Assembly (NCBI GenBank): GCA_022841745.1
Contig: JALHQW010000010.1
Coordinates: forward strand, 62,001 to 126,000
Source of the DNA: Saprospiraceae bacterium
Lineage (GTDB): Bacteria > Bacteroidota > Bacteroidia > Chitinophagales > Saprospiraceae
Direction of reading: 5' to 3'
DNA: 64,000 bases
Under the pieces are notes generated by a model. It was not told where the DNA came from. It was given only the letters and a program-made list of their open reading frames with translations, and did no database searches. The translations under genes were made by a program, and so were the position numbers. Shown piece after piece: positions 45,076-53,310 of this stretch. The first letter of the stretch is position 1. Every line of letters begins with the position of its first letter.

Positions 45076-46329
45076 TCAACTCCCAAACTTATACCCAAAT
45101 GCTACAAAAAAGATAGGAACATGGACAGGCTCGCAAGGCAAGGGAAAGCAATTCGCAAAAGGGCCTGTATGCATCAGACTCAAATCCCAGCGGATTTTGT
45201 TGCGATACCTCGTCAATCCCCATGAGAAACCATTGGCATAGCCATAGGTGCCGAAAACATCATAGCCGAAGGGATTAGGCGGGGAGGTCAGAATATTGTA
45301 CTCAGCAAAAAACCTGGCTTTTGGCCCTACACGGAATGAGCCGCCGAAACTCCATAAATCGAAGTTCAGGTCAGAATCCACACTTTGGATTTCCTTGCTT
45401 TTTACATAAGAAAAATTGAGAAAATAGTCGGGAGTGCCAAAGGAAAGTGAGGCATGGTAGCCGTAAGAAAACAGAGCGAACATATAACCTCCAGCGGAAA
45501 GGTGGATGTACTCACCAAGGTCGTGGTTAAGCTTGGCATCAAAATAAGGCAAGAAAGACAAGGTGCCTGCACCAATTGAAAGGTAATCATTTACGCCGTA
45601 TGAAATTGAGCTGATTCCAAACATAAAATTCCGAAAATCAATTTCGCCTTTCGACATGCCAAACCCCGTTGGGCTTATCAAAAGGGCCCTACCATGCCCA
45701 GTAATTTCTTGATATGGGTAATTTAGTTTGTAGCTTCTCAGTTTATTGAGGGCCACGTGTTGTTCCCTTCCCGATTCGTCTCTGTGAAGGATCACACCAT
45801 CATGATATCCCAAGAATTCCCCTCTTTTCGATGGTTGTTTTTTATAAAAGCTGGCGCTGTAATCATTCGGGGAGGTTGAGTTGTCGTAAACAGCGGCATA
45901 CTCTCTTGTTATCCTGTCTATTCTACCTATGCGTTTTGTGAAGCTGCCCCTTATTTTGGTATTGAAAATCACCCTATTGTGCCTGATATCAATTGGGTAG
46001 CCATAGAACACTTTCCCTCGTTTCAATCGAAGTGCGAAGACATCTCCTCCTTTAACTGGATTATCATTGGTAGCCAAAGCTTCAATGCTCTTGACCATGT
46101 TATTGGCGAAGCCAAGCCTAAGTCCTCCTTGGGTTTTGAAAACCACGGAATCGGGCGTCATGGCCATTACTCGCCCAATGAAGGCATCGTCTCGGTGTGT
46201 CTTGAGCAGCATTGCCTGGCTGCTGTCACCTAGCTGGAAAGGGCCGATGATGGTAATTTGTGCAGGGAGCAGCTGAGCAGCAAAAAGCAAAAAAAAGACC
46301 GTTGGAAAGAGGGAATAAAGGAGTCGCAT
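45076..46329 (-). CDS. Secreted hypothetical envelope protein, paralog B
   Basis: 417 residues with signal peptide MRLLYSLFPTVFFLLFAAQL. The N-terminal half repeats the pattern seen in paralog A (LKTHRDDAFIGRVMAMTPDS, LRLKRGKVFYGYPIDIRHNR), and the C-terminal half again looks like an outer-membrane barrel (SASFGTPDYFLNFSY-like strands), ending VAFGYKFGS. 'GHGRALLISPTGFGM' corresponds to 'GHGRSLMFAQTGFGM' in paralog A, which ties the two together. They lie head to tail 76 bp apart and likely form one operon. Role unknown. Confidence 0.7.
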   Translation of the reverse strand: MRLLYSLFPTVFFLLFAAQLLPAQITIIGPFQLGDSSQAMLLKTHRDDAFIGRVMAMTPDSVVFKTQGGLRLGFANNMVKSIEALATNDNPVKGGDVFALRLKRGKVFYGYPIDIRHNRVIFNTKIRGSFTKRIGRIDRITREYAAVYDNSTSPNDYSASFYKKQPSKRGEFLGYHDGVILHRDESGREQHVALNKLRSYKLNYPYQEITGHGRALLISPTGFGMSKGEIDFRNFMFGISSISYGVNDYLSIGAGTLSFLPYFDAKLNHDLGEYIHLSAGGYMFALFSYGYHASLSFGTPDYFLNFSYVKSKEIQSVDSDLNFDLWSFGGSFRVGPKARFFAEYNILTSPPNPFGYDVFGTYGYANGFSWGLTRYRNKIRWDLSLMHTGPFANCFPLPCEPVHVPIFFVAFGYKFGS

Positions 46330-46441
46330 AGGTGTTACTTGGTTGAACTACCAAAATACGAGGATTCTCCTTAATAGATTGCAGGGTACGCTACCGTTAA
46401 CAGTGATTTATAGGCAAAAAAGGGCTCAAGAATGCTTCTGC

Positions 46442-47362
46442 TTAAAGCTGGGCATCAAAATTTACCAGATCAACAAACTTGGCGACCCGCTGCTTCACTT
46501 CAACGTTCGACAGCTCCGTAAGCCGTTCGATACCAAATTTTTCGACGCAAAATGATGCCATTGCCGAGCCAAAGATGACGGCCCGCTTCATGTTCTCAAA
46601 AGATAGGTCGCCGCTCTTGGCCAGATAGCCAATGAACCCGCCAGCGAAAGTGTCACCAGCACCTGTTGGGTCGAACACCTCGGCCAAGGGTAGGGCAGGG
46701 GCGAAGAAGATTTTACCTTCATAGAAAAGTAGGGCGCCATGCTCGCCTTTTTTGATAACGAGGTACTTGGGCCCCATTGCCAATATTTTTTCGGATGCTT
46801 TGACCAAGCTGCGCTCGCCGCTCAGTTGGCGTGCTTCTTCGTCGTTGATGATGAGGCAGTCAATCCTTTTCAGCACCTCCAGCAACCTCTCCATGGCAAT
46901 GTTCATCCAGAAATTCATGGTGTCCATTGCAATCAACTTGGGGCGCTTGGCCATTTGGTCTATCACCCTCATCTGGACATCTGGCGTCAGGTTACCCAAC
47001 ATCACAAATTCACTTGTTTGGTAGCTTTCAGGCAGCACTGGGTCGAAGTCGGCTAAAACGTTTAATTGGGTATCGAGGGTGTCCCGATTGTTGAGGTCGT
47101 CGTGGTATTTCCCAGCCCAAAAAAACGATTTTTCGCCATGCTTGACCTGCAAACCCTCCAAGTTTACCCCTTTAGATTCCAGCAAATCGAGCGTTTCCTT
47201 CGGAAAATCATCGCCAATAACGGACACTAGATTGATGCCATCCACGAAATAGGATGCTGCCAGTGAGATATAAGTGCATGCTCCACCTACAATCTTTTCG
47301 GCTTTGCCGAGCGGGGTTTCGATGTCGTCAAAAGCGACGGTTCCTACGGTGAGAAGGCTCAT
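46442..47362 (-). CDS. PfkB-family carbohydrate kinase
   Basis: 306 residues. The ribokinase fold is shown by LTVGTVAFDDIETPLGKAEK and VGGACTYISLAASYF at the N-terminus, and the signature DPTGAGDTFAGGFIGYL with the catalytic aspartate. GPKYLVIKKGEHGALLF is the second signature. Adenosine, ribose, fructose and tagatose kinases share this fold. Similar Bacteroidota genes are called 'sugar kinase' and the substrate is unknown. It is separated from the neighbours by more than 70 bp on each side. Confidence 0.88.
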   Translation of the reverse strand: MSLLTVGTVAFDDIETPLGKAEKIVGGACTYISLAASYFVDGINLVSVIGDDFPKETLDLLESKGVNLEGLQVKHGEKSFFWAGKYHDDLNNRDTLDTQLNVLADFDPVLPESYQTSEFVMLGNLTPDVQMRVIDQMAKRPKLIAMDTMNFWMNIAMERLLEVLKRIDCLIINDEEARQLSGERSLVKASEKILAMGPKYLVIKKGEHGALLFYEGKIFFAPALPLAEVFDPTGAGDTFAGGFIGYLAKSGDLSFENMKRAVIFGSAMASFCVEKFGIERLTELSNVEVKQRVAKFVDLVNFDAQL

Positions 47363-47439
47363 TTACTGGAAGTTTTGAAACTGTATCAGGATGTTTTGTT
47401 GGACGATTGGACGGAATATTCAATTCAAAATTCCAGTTG

Positions 47440-47520
47440 GCCCATTGCCATTGCCTGTTCGCTCCGTAGCGGCGGGTATCAAACCCGCCGCTACGGAGCG
47501 AACAGGCAATGGCAATGGGC
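47440..47520. repeat. Perfect 38-bp inverted repeat with 5-nt loop
   Basis: The arms (47440-47477 and 47483-47520) are exact complements and contain CCTGTTCGCTCCGTAGCGG. The loop is ATCAA. It lies between the PfkB-kinase start and the tRNA-Asn terminator. On transcription it would form a very stable hairpin. No T-tract follows, so it is not a simple terminator. Confidence 0.8.
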
Positions 47521-47553
47521 ACCAAAAGCGCCCAAATCAAGACACCAAAATAG

Positions 47554-47581
47554 AAAAGCCCCGCATTGCTGCGAGGCTTTT
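47554..47581 (-). terminator. Intrinsic terminator of tRNA-Asn
   Basis: AAAAGCC(T/C)CGC pairs with GCGGGGCTTTT across a 6-nt loop, followed on the minus strand by CTATTTTGG. Confidence 0.75.
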
Positions 47582-47582
47582 G

Positions 47583-47656
47583 CGCCCCCTCTTGGACTCG
47601 AACCAAGGACCTACGGATTAACAGTCCGGCGCTCTAACCGACTGAGCTAAGGAGGC
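47583..47656 (-). tRNA. tRNA-Asn (anticodon GTT)
   Basis: A complete cloverleaf of 74 nt is readable on the minus strand. The acceptor stem is GCCTCCT with AGGGGGC (one G-U pair), followed by discriminator G. The D arm is GCTC AGTCGGTTA GAGC, the anticodon arm CCGGA CTGTTAA TCCGT with GTT, and the T arm CTTGG TTCGAGT CCAAG. The outermost anticodon-stem pair is a C-U mismatch. CCA is not encoded. Confidence 0.95.
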
Positions 47657-47706
47657 ATTTTTGATTTGAATCTTTCTTCAAACCCGCCCTTTTTCAAAGG
47701 CGAGCG

Positions 47707-47714
47707 CAAAGGTA
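47707..47714 (-). promoter_or_regulatory. -7 element of tRNA-Asn
   Basis: TACCTTTG on the minus strand, about 50 bp before the mature 5' end of the tRNA. Confidence 0.55.
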
Positions 47715-48029
47715 ATTGGCTTTTTAAAAAACTAGCAAGCGATTGATGATTTTTTTTCAAACTTTTTGAAAAAATCGCATCCGTTTCAAATTCGATGTGG
47801 TACTTTAACGGGTTATTACATGTTTGTTTCAAGGTCGAGTGTATTTTTTCAAATGAAAAGCGTCGTCATCGAAAAAGAATCTTTCGCTTAAACCCAGCAT
47901 ATAAAAAACTTGTTCCTCAACCTGGATTTATTCTTCGTAGTCTTAAATATTGTGCAGAACACCATAATTAGCCAAGCCCCGAAAGTAGTCGAGACTAAAA
48001 ATGAAAAAGTCACGGTGTTCATAAATTGA
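47715..48029. other. Intergenic stretch without gene
   Basis: It is A+T-rich, between tRNA-Asn and the WG-repeat gene. No reading frame, repeat or hairpin of note was found. It must contain the end of the WG-gene transcript, but no clear terminator was recognised. Confidence 0.4.
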
Positions 48030-51000
48030 TTACTCCTGCAAGCCCCAAACCCATTTACCCTCCATGTCGAAATAGCCGACCTTATCGCCCTGTTCGACCC
48101 GGAAAAGGCCTTCGCCGGCGTAGCTGATGTATTCGTAGCTCGGTTGCACGATGAGTTCGCCCTGTAGGTTGGTCAATCCATTGAAACCCTTGATTCGAAC
48201 CTTGGCGAATCCGTCCTCGAACTGTTCGATTTTGTCGTACTTGGGAGGGATGATTTCTATGCCCTGTTGGTTGATGATGGCCCAGTTTCCGTCCACTTTC
48301 ACAACGGCAACGCCGTGCTTGTATTGGCCTGCCTTTTCGTAAAAACCGTTGTAAAAACGGGCCTGCTCAGTGATGTAGTAAAACTTGTAGTTGTCATCAC
48401 GCACGAGGCCCCGGCCATCGGCGAAGTCGAGCAATTTGTTGATGCCAGGTTCGATGATGAAATTGCCCTTGTCGTCAATCAAGCCAGCCCGTTGACTGCC
48501 TTTGAAGACGATGGCCTTGCCATCCTTGAAATCCATGCACTTGCTGAACTGAGGTTCCACGACGTATTTGCCAGTGCGGTCAATGAACCCACAATTTCCG
48601 TTAACCCATACTGCTGCTTTTCCCTCGGAAAAATCGCTGGCTTTGAAGAACCTTGCTTCAACGACCAATTTACCGGTAGTGTCAACAAAGCCCCAAGCAT
48701 CATGGTATTGTACCCGTGCCAACCCTTCAGAAAATGGTTCAATGCTCCTATAAGCTAAGCTTGTTAAGGTTTGTCCAGCCTTGTTGACCAAAGCGAATTT
48801 TGCGGGGCTACCGCCGATTTCAGCTACTGCGAGGCCGTGCTGGTTGAAATTGGACAACGAAACGAATTTGGGCTTCACAACAAAATTGCCAGTCAAATCT
48901 ATGAGACCCACTCGTAAGAACTGCCCTGCATTGTCCTCGACTTTTGCCAAGCCTTGCTCGAAGGGGTAGGCTCTGGGGAATTTAGGTTCAATCGCCCATT
49001 TCCCCGCCCTGTCTATATACCCGAAATGAGGGCCTTCCCGCTTAGCTGGAGCAAGTCCGTTTGAAAATTTACCAGCTTTTGAATACTGGAAATTCAACTC
49101 CACAACACCGTTTCGGTCAATATAGCCCCATTTGCTGCCAAGTCTGACGGCAGCCCACCCCTCGCTGAAAGGGCCGACTTCATCGAAACGGCAGTCAATA
49201 ATTTCCCTGCCATTGCTGTCAACAAATCCCCAGACGTTGTTTCGTTTTACGGCGAGTCGGTCCTCGCTGAACGACCCAATTTCCTCGTAATGCACGCCAA
49301 CGGTCAACTGACCAAGCGTGTCAATCAGGCCGTATTTCTCCTCTTTTTTGAATACCCTTAGTACTTTGTTGTTTGTGTTTTCAAGGAAGCCTAGTTCATC
49401 GTATTTGCAAGGCAATAGTTGTCGTCCTTTTCTGTCCACCATTCCCCATTTGGCATCGGATTCAACGATTCCTACTTCGTTGATGAAGTCCTTTGCAAAA
49501 GAAAATTGAGGTGTAACCGTAAGGGTTCCCGTTGTATCAATATATCCCCAGGTGCAGCCTTCGCAGGTTAGCATGCCCCTGTTGTCAATATTTAGGTCGT
49601 GTTGGGTATAGTCCGTTAAAGTAACTGGCGCAAGAATATTGGTTAAGAACCCTTGCAATGTTCCAAGATTATTGACAGCCTTATCGGTGGTTGCCGACAT
49701 TTTGCCTTTCTGACTTGCCCTTGCCACCCCATCCCTGAAATCGCCAATAAAGGCCATGTCCTTGGTCAGGATTTTGCCAATCCGGTTGACCAAACCGTGC
49801 TTGCCATTCGTGAACACACAACGGGCGACCGGTAGCCCCCTATCGAAATCGTTTAATCGAACATCCACTAAATTTACTTCGTGAACAAGCAGCCCAGTGT
49901 CATTTTGTACCAACCCATAAGCCATTTCGAACCTGTAATCGGTGCGGTCAAATTCATATTGCTGCATCATTTCAATCCCAACCAACGTGAGGCCAAGCTG
50001 TTTTTCTACTTTAACCTCATGGAAAGAAGGCTCGATCTGGACGGTTCCATTGTCCAGGCGACGCAGGCCCCATTTATCATGCCTTGGGGAGTAAAACCAT
50101 TCAAACTTCTCCAATTGATAAGGGCTGTCGTCGGCACTGGTAGGTCCTTGCCTTGGTGTTTGGCCCTTTGCAACCTTGATGGTGAAGTGCCCGCTGAAGT
50201 TTTGAGCATCGCTAACTTGCCCTACATCGTCAAAGTTGAACACACTCAATTCCCGTCCTTTGTAGGCCTTTATTTGGTCGTCTTCCAGTTCGATTCGTTC
50301 AAACTGGGGTTCCAGCAATACCACGCCAAGTTTATTGGCTACGCCGCATTTCTTGTCATTGATCACCACACAACGGTCTTTTTTCATCGGGGATATATAG
50401 TCGAAATTGAACTGAATGAGCGTTTGGTCGTCCAACGTGACGATTCCCCATTTACCTGCTAAATTGGCTCGGAAAATATCACCTTCATAGGCTTGAATTT
50501 CATCGTAGCGGGTATCCAAGACCAAATGACCGCAATGGTCTAAAAGCCCAAGTTTCCGCTGTTTTTTGCAAAGGACGAAATCATCGCTGAAGGGGTAATA
50601 GGCCTCATATTCGCCTTTGCTGATAAGGGTGTTTGATACAAGCGAGAAGAGAAAGGTTTTGTTATCGGAGATAAGTTTCAAGAAATTGGTGGAAAGCATG
50701 CCAAATTGCTCGTAAACATTTGAAAGTACCTGACCTCCGGCACTGTTGACCGCACCCCATTTTTGGTTTTTTTCAAAGAAAATCAAGTTTTCATTCCAAA
50801 CCCTGATCTCATCTGCCTGCGGTTTCAATGGTTCAAGGCCTGAAGGCAAGAGCAAGCCAAGGAACCCATCCAATTTGGTTTGAAAAAAAGTAATGGCAAC
50901 CCCTGCTGGCAGTTTTTTGAGCAAAATGATTTCATCGAACCTCGGGGTTGCAATCAGGTCACCAAACTCATTGACAATGCCCCATTTTTTGTCTTTCTTA

Positions 51001-51419
51001 AAGGAAAGAAAGGCAACAGGCAAAAATGGACTATTTTGATTTTGAGGTTTTAACACTTCTACCTGCTCATAACCAGGCGATAGAATGGTTTTCCCCTGCA
51101 AATTGATGACTTTCCAATCTCCTTTTTCCAAGACAGAAATAAGGGTGGTATCAAGCGCCTTGACATCGTCAAATGCAGGAGGCACTATTTCAATGCCATC
51201 GGCATTCAGAAGTCCCACTTTTCCTTTTCGCTGCATGGTAGCATAGCCGAACTGCTTGAATTCGCCAATGGCGTCATACACAGGCTGCTGAACGAGGCGG
51301 CCTTCTGCGTTCATCAAGCCCCATTTTTTATCTTTTTTGATAGGAAAAAGCGACTGCGCATCCATCAAGAGCGGCAGAAGAAGGGATAGCACAAGTAAAG
51401 GCAGTATCAGCAATCGCAT
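48030..51419 (-). CDS. WG-repeat protein (large, secreted)
   Basis: 1129 residues with signal peptide MRLLILPLLVLSLLLPLLMD. It consists almost wholly of WG beta-propeller-like repeats: about 20 or more units of the form KWGLMNAEGRLVQQPVYD, in which KWG(x)(I/V/M)(N/D)xxG and a following FxEGLAxV motif recur (for example GFIDRTGKYVVEPQF and FDEVGPFSEGWAAVR). Proteins of this kind act as surface or periplasmic scaffolds of unknown ligand. There is no sorting domain at the end, so it may stay in the periplasm. It is a separate transcription unit. Confidence 0.9.
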   Translation of the reverse strand: MRLLILPLLVLSLLLPLLMDAQSLFPIKKDKKWGLMNAEGRLVQQPVYDAIGEFKQFGYATMQRKGKVGLLNADGIEIVPPAFDDVKALDTTLISVLEKGDWKVINLQGKTILSPGYEQVEVLKPQNQNSPFLPVAFLSFKKDKKWGIVNEFGDLIATPRFDEIILLKKLPAGVAITFFQTKLDGFLGLLLPSGLEPLKPQADEIRVWNENLIFFEKNQKWGAVNSAGGQVLSNVYEQFGMLSTNFLKLISDNKTFLFSLVSNTLISKGEYEAYYPFSDDFVLCKKQRKLGLLDHCGHLVLDTRYDEIQAYEGDIFRANLAGKWGIVTLDDQTLIQFNFDYISPMKKDRCVVINDKKCGVANKLGVVLLEPQFERIELEDDQIKAYKGRELSVFNFDDVGQVSDAQNFSGHFTIKVAKGQTPRQGPTSADDSPYQLEKFEWFYSPRHDKWGLRRLDNGTVQIEPSFHEVKVEKQLGLTLVGIEMMQQYEFDRTDYRFEMAYGLVQNDTGLLVHEVNLVDVRLNDFDRGLPVARCVFTNGKHGLVNRIGKILTKDMAFIGDFRDGVARASQKGKMSATTDKAVNNLGTLQGFLTNILAPVTLTDYTQHDLNIDNRGMLTCEGCTWGYIDTTGTLTVTPQFSFAKDFINEVGIVESDAKWGMVDRKGRQLLPCKYDELGFLENTNNKVLRVFKKEEKYGLIDTLGQLTVGVHYEEIGSFSEDRLAVKRNNVWGFVDSNGREIIDCRFDEVGPFSEGWAAVRLGSKWGYIDRNGVVELNFQYSKAGKFSNGLAPAKREGPHFGYIDRAGKWAIEPKFPRAYPFEQGLAKVEDNAGQFLRVGLIDLTGNFVVKPKFVSLSNFNQHGLAVAEIGGSPAKFALVNKAGQTLTSLAYRSIEPFSEGLARVQYHDAWGFVDTTGKLVVEARFFKASDFSEGKAAVWVNGNCGFIDRTGKYVVEPQFSKCMDFKDGKAIVFKGSQRAGLIDDKGNFIIEPGINKLLDFADGRGLVRDDNYKFYYITEQARFYNGFYEKAGQYKHGVAVVKVDGNWAIINQQGIEIIPPKYDKIEQFEDGFAKVRIKGFNGLTNLQGELIVQPSYEYISYAGEGLFRVEQGDKVGYFDMEGKWVWGLQE

Positions 51420-51594
51420 AGGATAATCTATGGTCGGTGGTTGGCTACGTTAACGCAGCATAAGCTAAGAAAATTGAGCACTATGCAGCATTTTAACAGG
51501 ATTTAGGGCGGAATCTTTTACAAAGAAATGGAATTTCCGAAGAAAATAATGAGAAATAAACTGAAAAGTAACAGTCAAAATATCAGTGGTTCAT

Positions 51595-51740
51595 GAGGTT
51601 TACGGGTTTTAGGGTTCTAAGTGAGGCTCCGTTGCTGTTTTTGAAATATTTGTTTAGATTTTCAAACCTTTAAAAATGATTAGTTGTCAGGTTCTGTCCC
51701 AACCTTAAAACCCGAAAACCTGTAAACTTCACGAACCATT
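51595..51740. mobile_element. MITE-like element family M160, copy 3 (diverged)
   Basis: About 146 bp. The right end CGTAAACTTCACGAACCATT-like sequence matches copies 1 and 2; the left end AGTGGTTCATGAGGTTT has several changes. The interior is more diverged than between copies 1 and 2, so this is the older insertion. The flanks show no duplication. The 174 bp before it (51420-51594) hold nothing recognisable. Confidence 0.65.
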
Positions 51741-51766
51741 GAACAGGTTCTCAAATAGGAAAAAGC

Positions 51767-52624
51767 CTATGCCGAATAGGCAACTGCCTCCTGGCGTTGT
51801 GTGCCAAGGCCGTCAATCCCAAGTTCCATCACATCGCCAGAAACCAAATAACGCTGGGGATTCAACCCAAGGCCAACGCCAGCTGGCGTACCTGTCGAAA
51901 TCACGTCACCTGGCAAAAGCGTCATGAATTGGCTGATGTAACTGACCAAAAAAGGGATCTTGAATACGAGGTTTTTTGTGTTGCTGTTTTGCAGCAATTC
52001 ATCATTGAGCTTCAGCCAGATACTCAAGTTATATGGGTCAGGCACCTCATCTTTGGTGACAAGAAAAGGCCCAAGTGGGGCAAAGCTGTCTGCACTTTTG
52101 CCCTTTACCCATTGCCCTAACCGCTCCAATTGAAATGCTCGCTCACTGACATCATTATGGAGCAGGTATCCTGCAACAAAGTTGATGGCATCAGCCTCCT
52201 CCACGTAACTGGCCTTTTTCCCTATCACAACGGCAAGCTCTACCTCCCAGTCCGTTTTTTCGCTGTTCTTCGGGATGATTACTGAGTCGTTTGGTCCACA
52301 GACCGCAGTGGTTGACTTGAAAAATAAAATGGGTTCGGTGGGCAGTTCCATGTTGCTCTCCTTGGCATGGTCGGAGTAGTTCAGCCCCACACAAATGATT
52401 TTTGATGGACGGCCAATTGGTGTGCCAAGCCTCGTGGTTGGGCTGACAATCGGGCATTTCTGTTGGTTCGATTGCAACCACACGGATAGCCTGTGCAGAC
52501 CATCAGTTTCGAAGAATTTTTCATCGAAATCCTCTCCAAATCCGCTCACGTCGAGCCGTGTGCCGTTAGGGATTTGGATGCCAGGTTTTTCTTGGGTGGG
52601 TTTGCCGTGCCGTAGGAGTTTCAT
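51767..52624 (-). CDS. Fumarylacetoacetate hydrolase (FAH) family protein
   Basis: 285 residues. The metal-binding core is IICVGLNYSDHAKESNMELP and EPILFFKSTTAVCGPNDSV, with acidic ligands in TDWEVELAVVIGKKAS (E-x-E) and a further D in LLHNDVSERAFQ. TGTPAGVGLGLNP is the closing conserved block. Members cleave C-C bonds in acylpyruvates or act on 2-keto-3-deoxy sugar acids; the long N-terminal segment and KGKSADSFAPLGPFLV favour the 2,4-diketo-3-deoxy-fuconate hydrolase-like group, but the substrate is uncertain. It lies 15 bp downstream of the Uma2 gene and is probably in the same transcript. Confidence 0.88.
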   Translation of the reverse strand: MKLLRHGKPTQEKPGIQIPNGTRLDVSGFGEDFDEKFFETDGLHRLSVWLQSNQQKCPIVSPTTRLGTPIGRPSKIICVGLNYSDHAKESNMELPTEPILFFKSTTAVCGPNDSVIIPKNSEKTDWEVELAVVIGKKASYVEEADAINFVAGYLLHNDVSERAFQLERLGQWVKGKSADSFAPLGPFLVTKDEVPDPYNLSIWLKLNDELLQNSNTKNLVFKIPFLVSYISQFMTLLPGDVISTGTPAGVGLGLNPQRYLVSGDVMELGIDGLGTQRQEAVAYSA

Positions 52625-52639
52625 AATGATTTTAAAAAG

Positions 52640-53254
52640 TCAATCTTTCTTGAAAATGGCAGATACGGGTATTTTAAAGTTTGGCAAAGCTGGGGCGGCA
52701 GAACAAGTATCGTTCCCTGAATAAGTCACCATTTCATTCAGTTTTTTCCCATTATAAACATCTACTTGGCGGTGCTTTGGAAAAATATGCCAAACGACTT
52801 GGACGCCTGCATCACGATAGTTCAACATTTTTTCTCGAACTTTTTCTATTTGATCGCCACTCGAAATAACCTCAATAACAAAGGCTGGAACTTCATACGC
52901 ATTTGGTTCGGCCAAATTGTAAATTTGGGGCTTTGTCAGCCACGCTATATCAGGTCTGCGGTGGTTTTTCAAAAAAAACAAATCAGGTTCGGCAATCAAT
53001 TCACCTTCCACTTTTGAATCAGCCAAAAATTGCCTGAACAAAGTTTGTAAATTGTATTGGATGTAAAGCTGCGTCTTGTCCATACTTCGTTTTGTTTTCT
53101 CTACAGTTCCATTAACCCATTCGTATTTATAGAGGTCTTCTCTCGAAAGGTATTTCCTTTGAAATGCCTCCCACGCTATGAACTTCGGTTGCGTAGGTTT
53201 GATAGGCGGACTTGTTTTTTTTGTTGTTTGGCCTTGAACTGAGGACGTTCGCAT
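52640..53254 (-). CDS. Uma2-family putative endonuclease (DUF820)
   Basis: 204 residues from the ATG at 53254 (MRTSSVQGQTTKKT); a longer frame reaches 53308 but adds a Phe-rich segment unlike the family. The PD-(D/E)xK-like core has YEWVNGTVEKTKRS, GELIAEPDLFFLKNHRRPDI (acidic residues before RxPDI), VPAFVIEVISSGD (E-V-x-S motif) and KMLNYRDAGVQVVWHI. Uma2 proteins are very common in cyanobacteria and Bacteroidota and their activity is not settled. It lies between transketolase and FAH in one direction. Confidence 0.88.
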   Translation of the reverse strand: MRTSSVQGQTTKKTSPPIKPTQPKFIAWEAFQRKYLSREDLYKYEWVNGTVEKTKRSMDKTQLYIQYNLQTLFRQFLADSKVEGELIAEPDLFFLKNHRRPDIAWLTKPQIYNLAEPNAYEVPAFVIEVISSGDQIEKVREKMLNYRDAGVQVVWHIFPKHRQVDVYNGKKLNEMVTYSGNDTCSAAPALPNFKIPVSAIFKKD

Positions 53255-53310
53255 TTTCTTTACTTTTTTACAAAAATACAAATCAAAGGTGATAAAGCAA
53301 AATAACAAGA

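Noticed and set aside
47440-47656. Integration site (att) of a mobile island at tRNA-Asn
   Set aside because: No duplicated tRNA end, integrase gene or island boundary was found.
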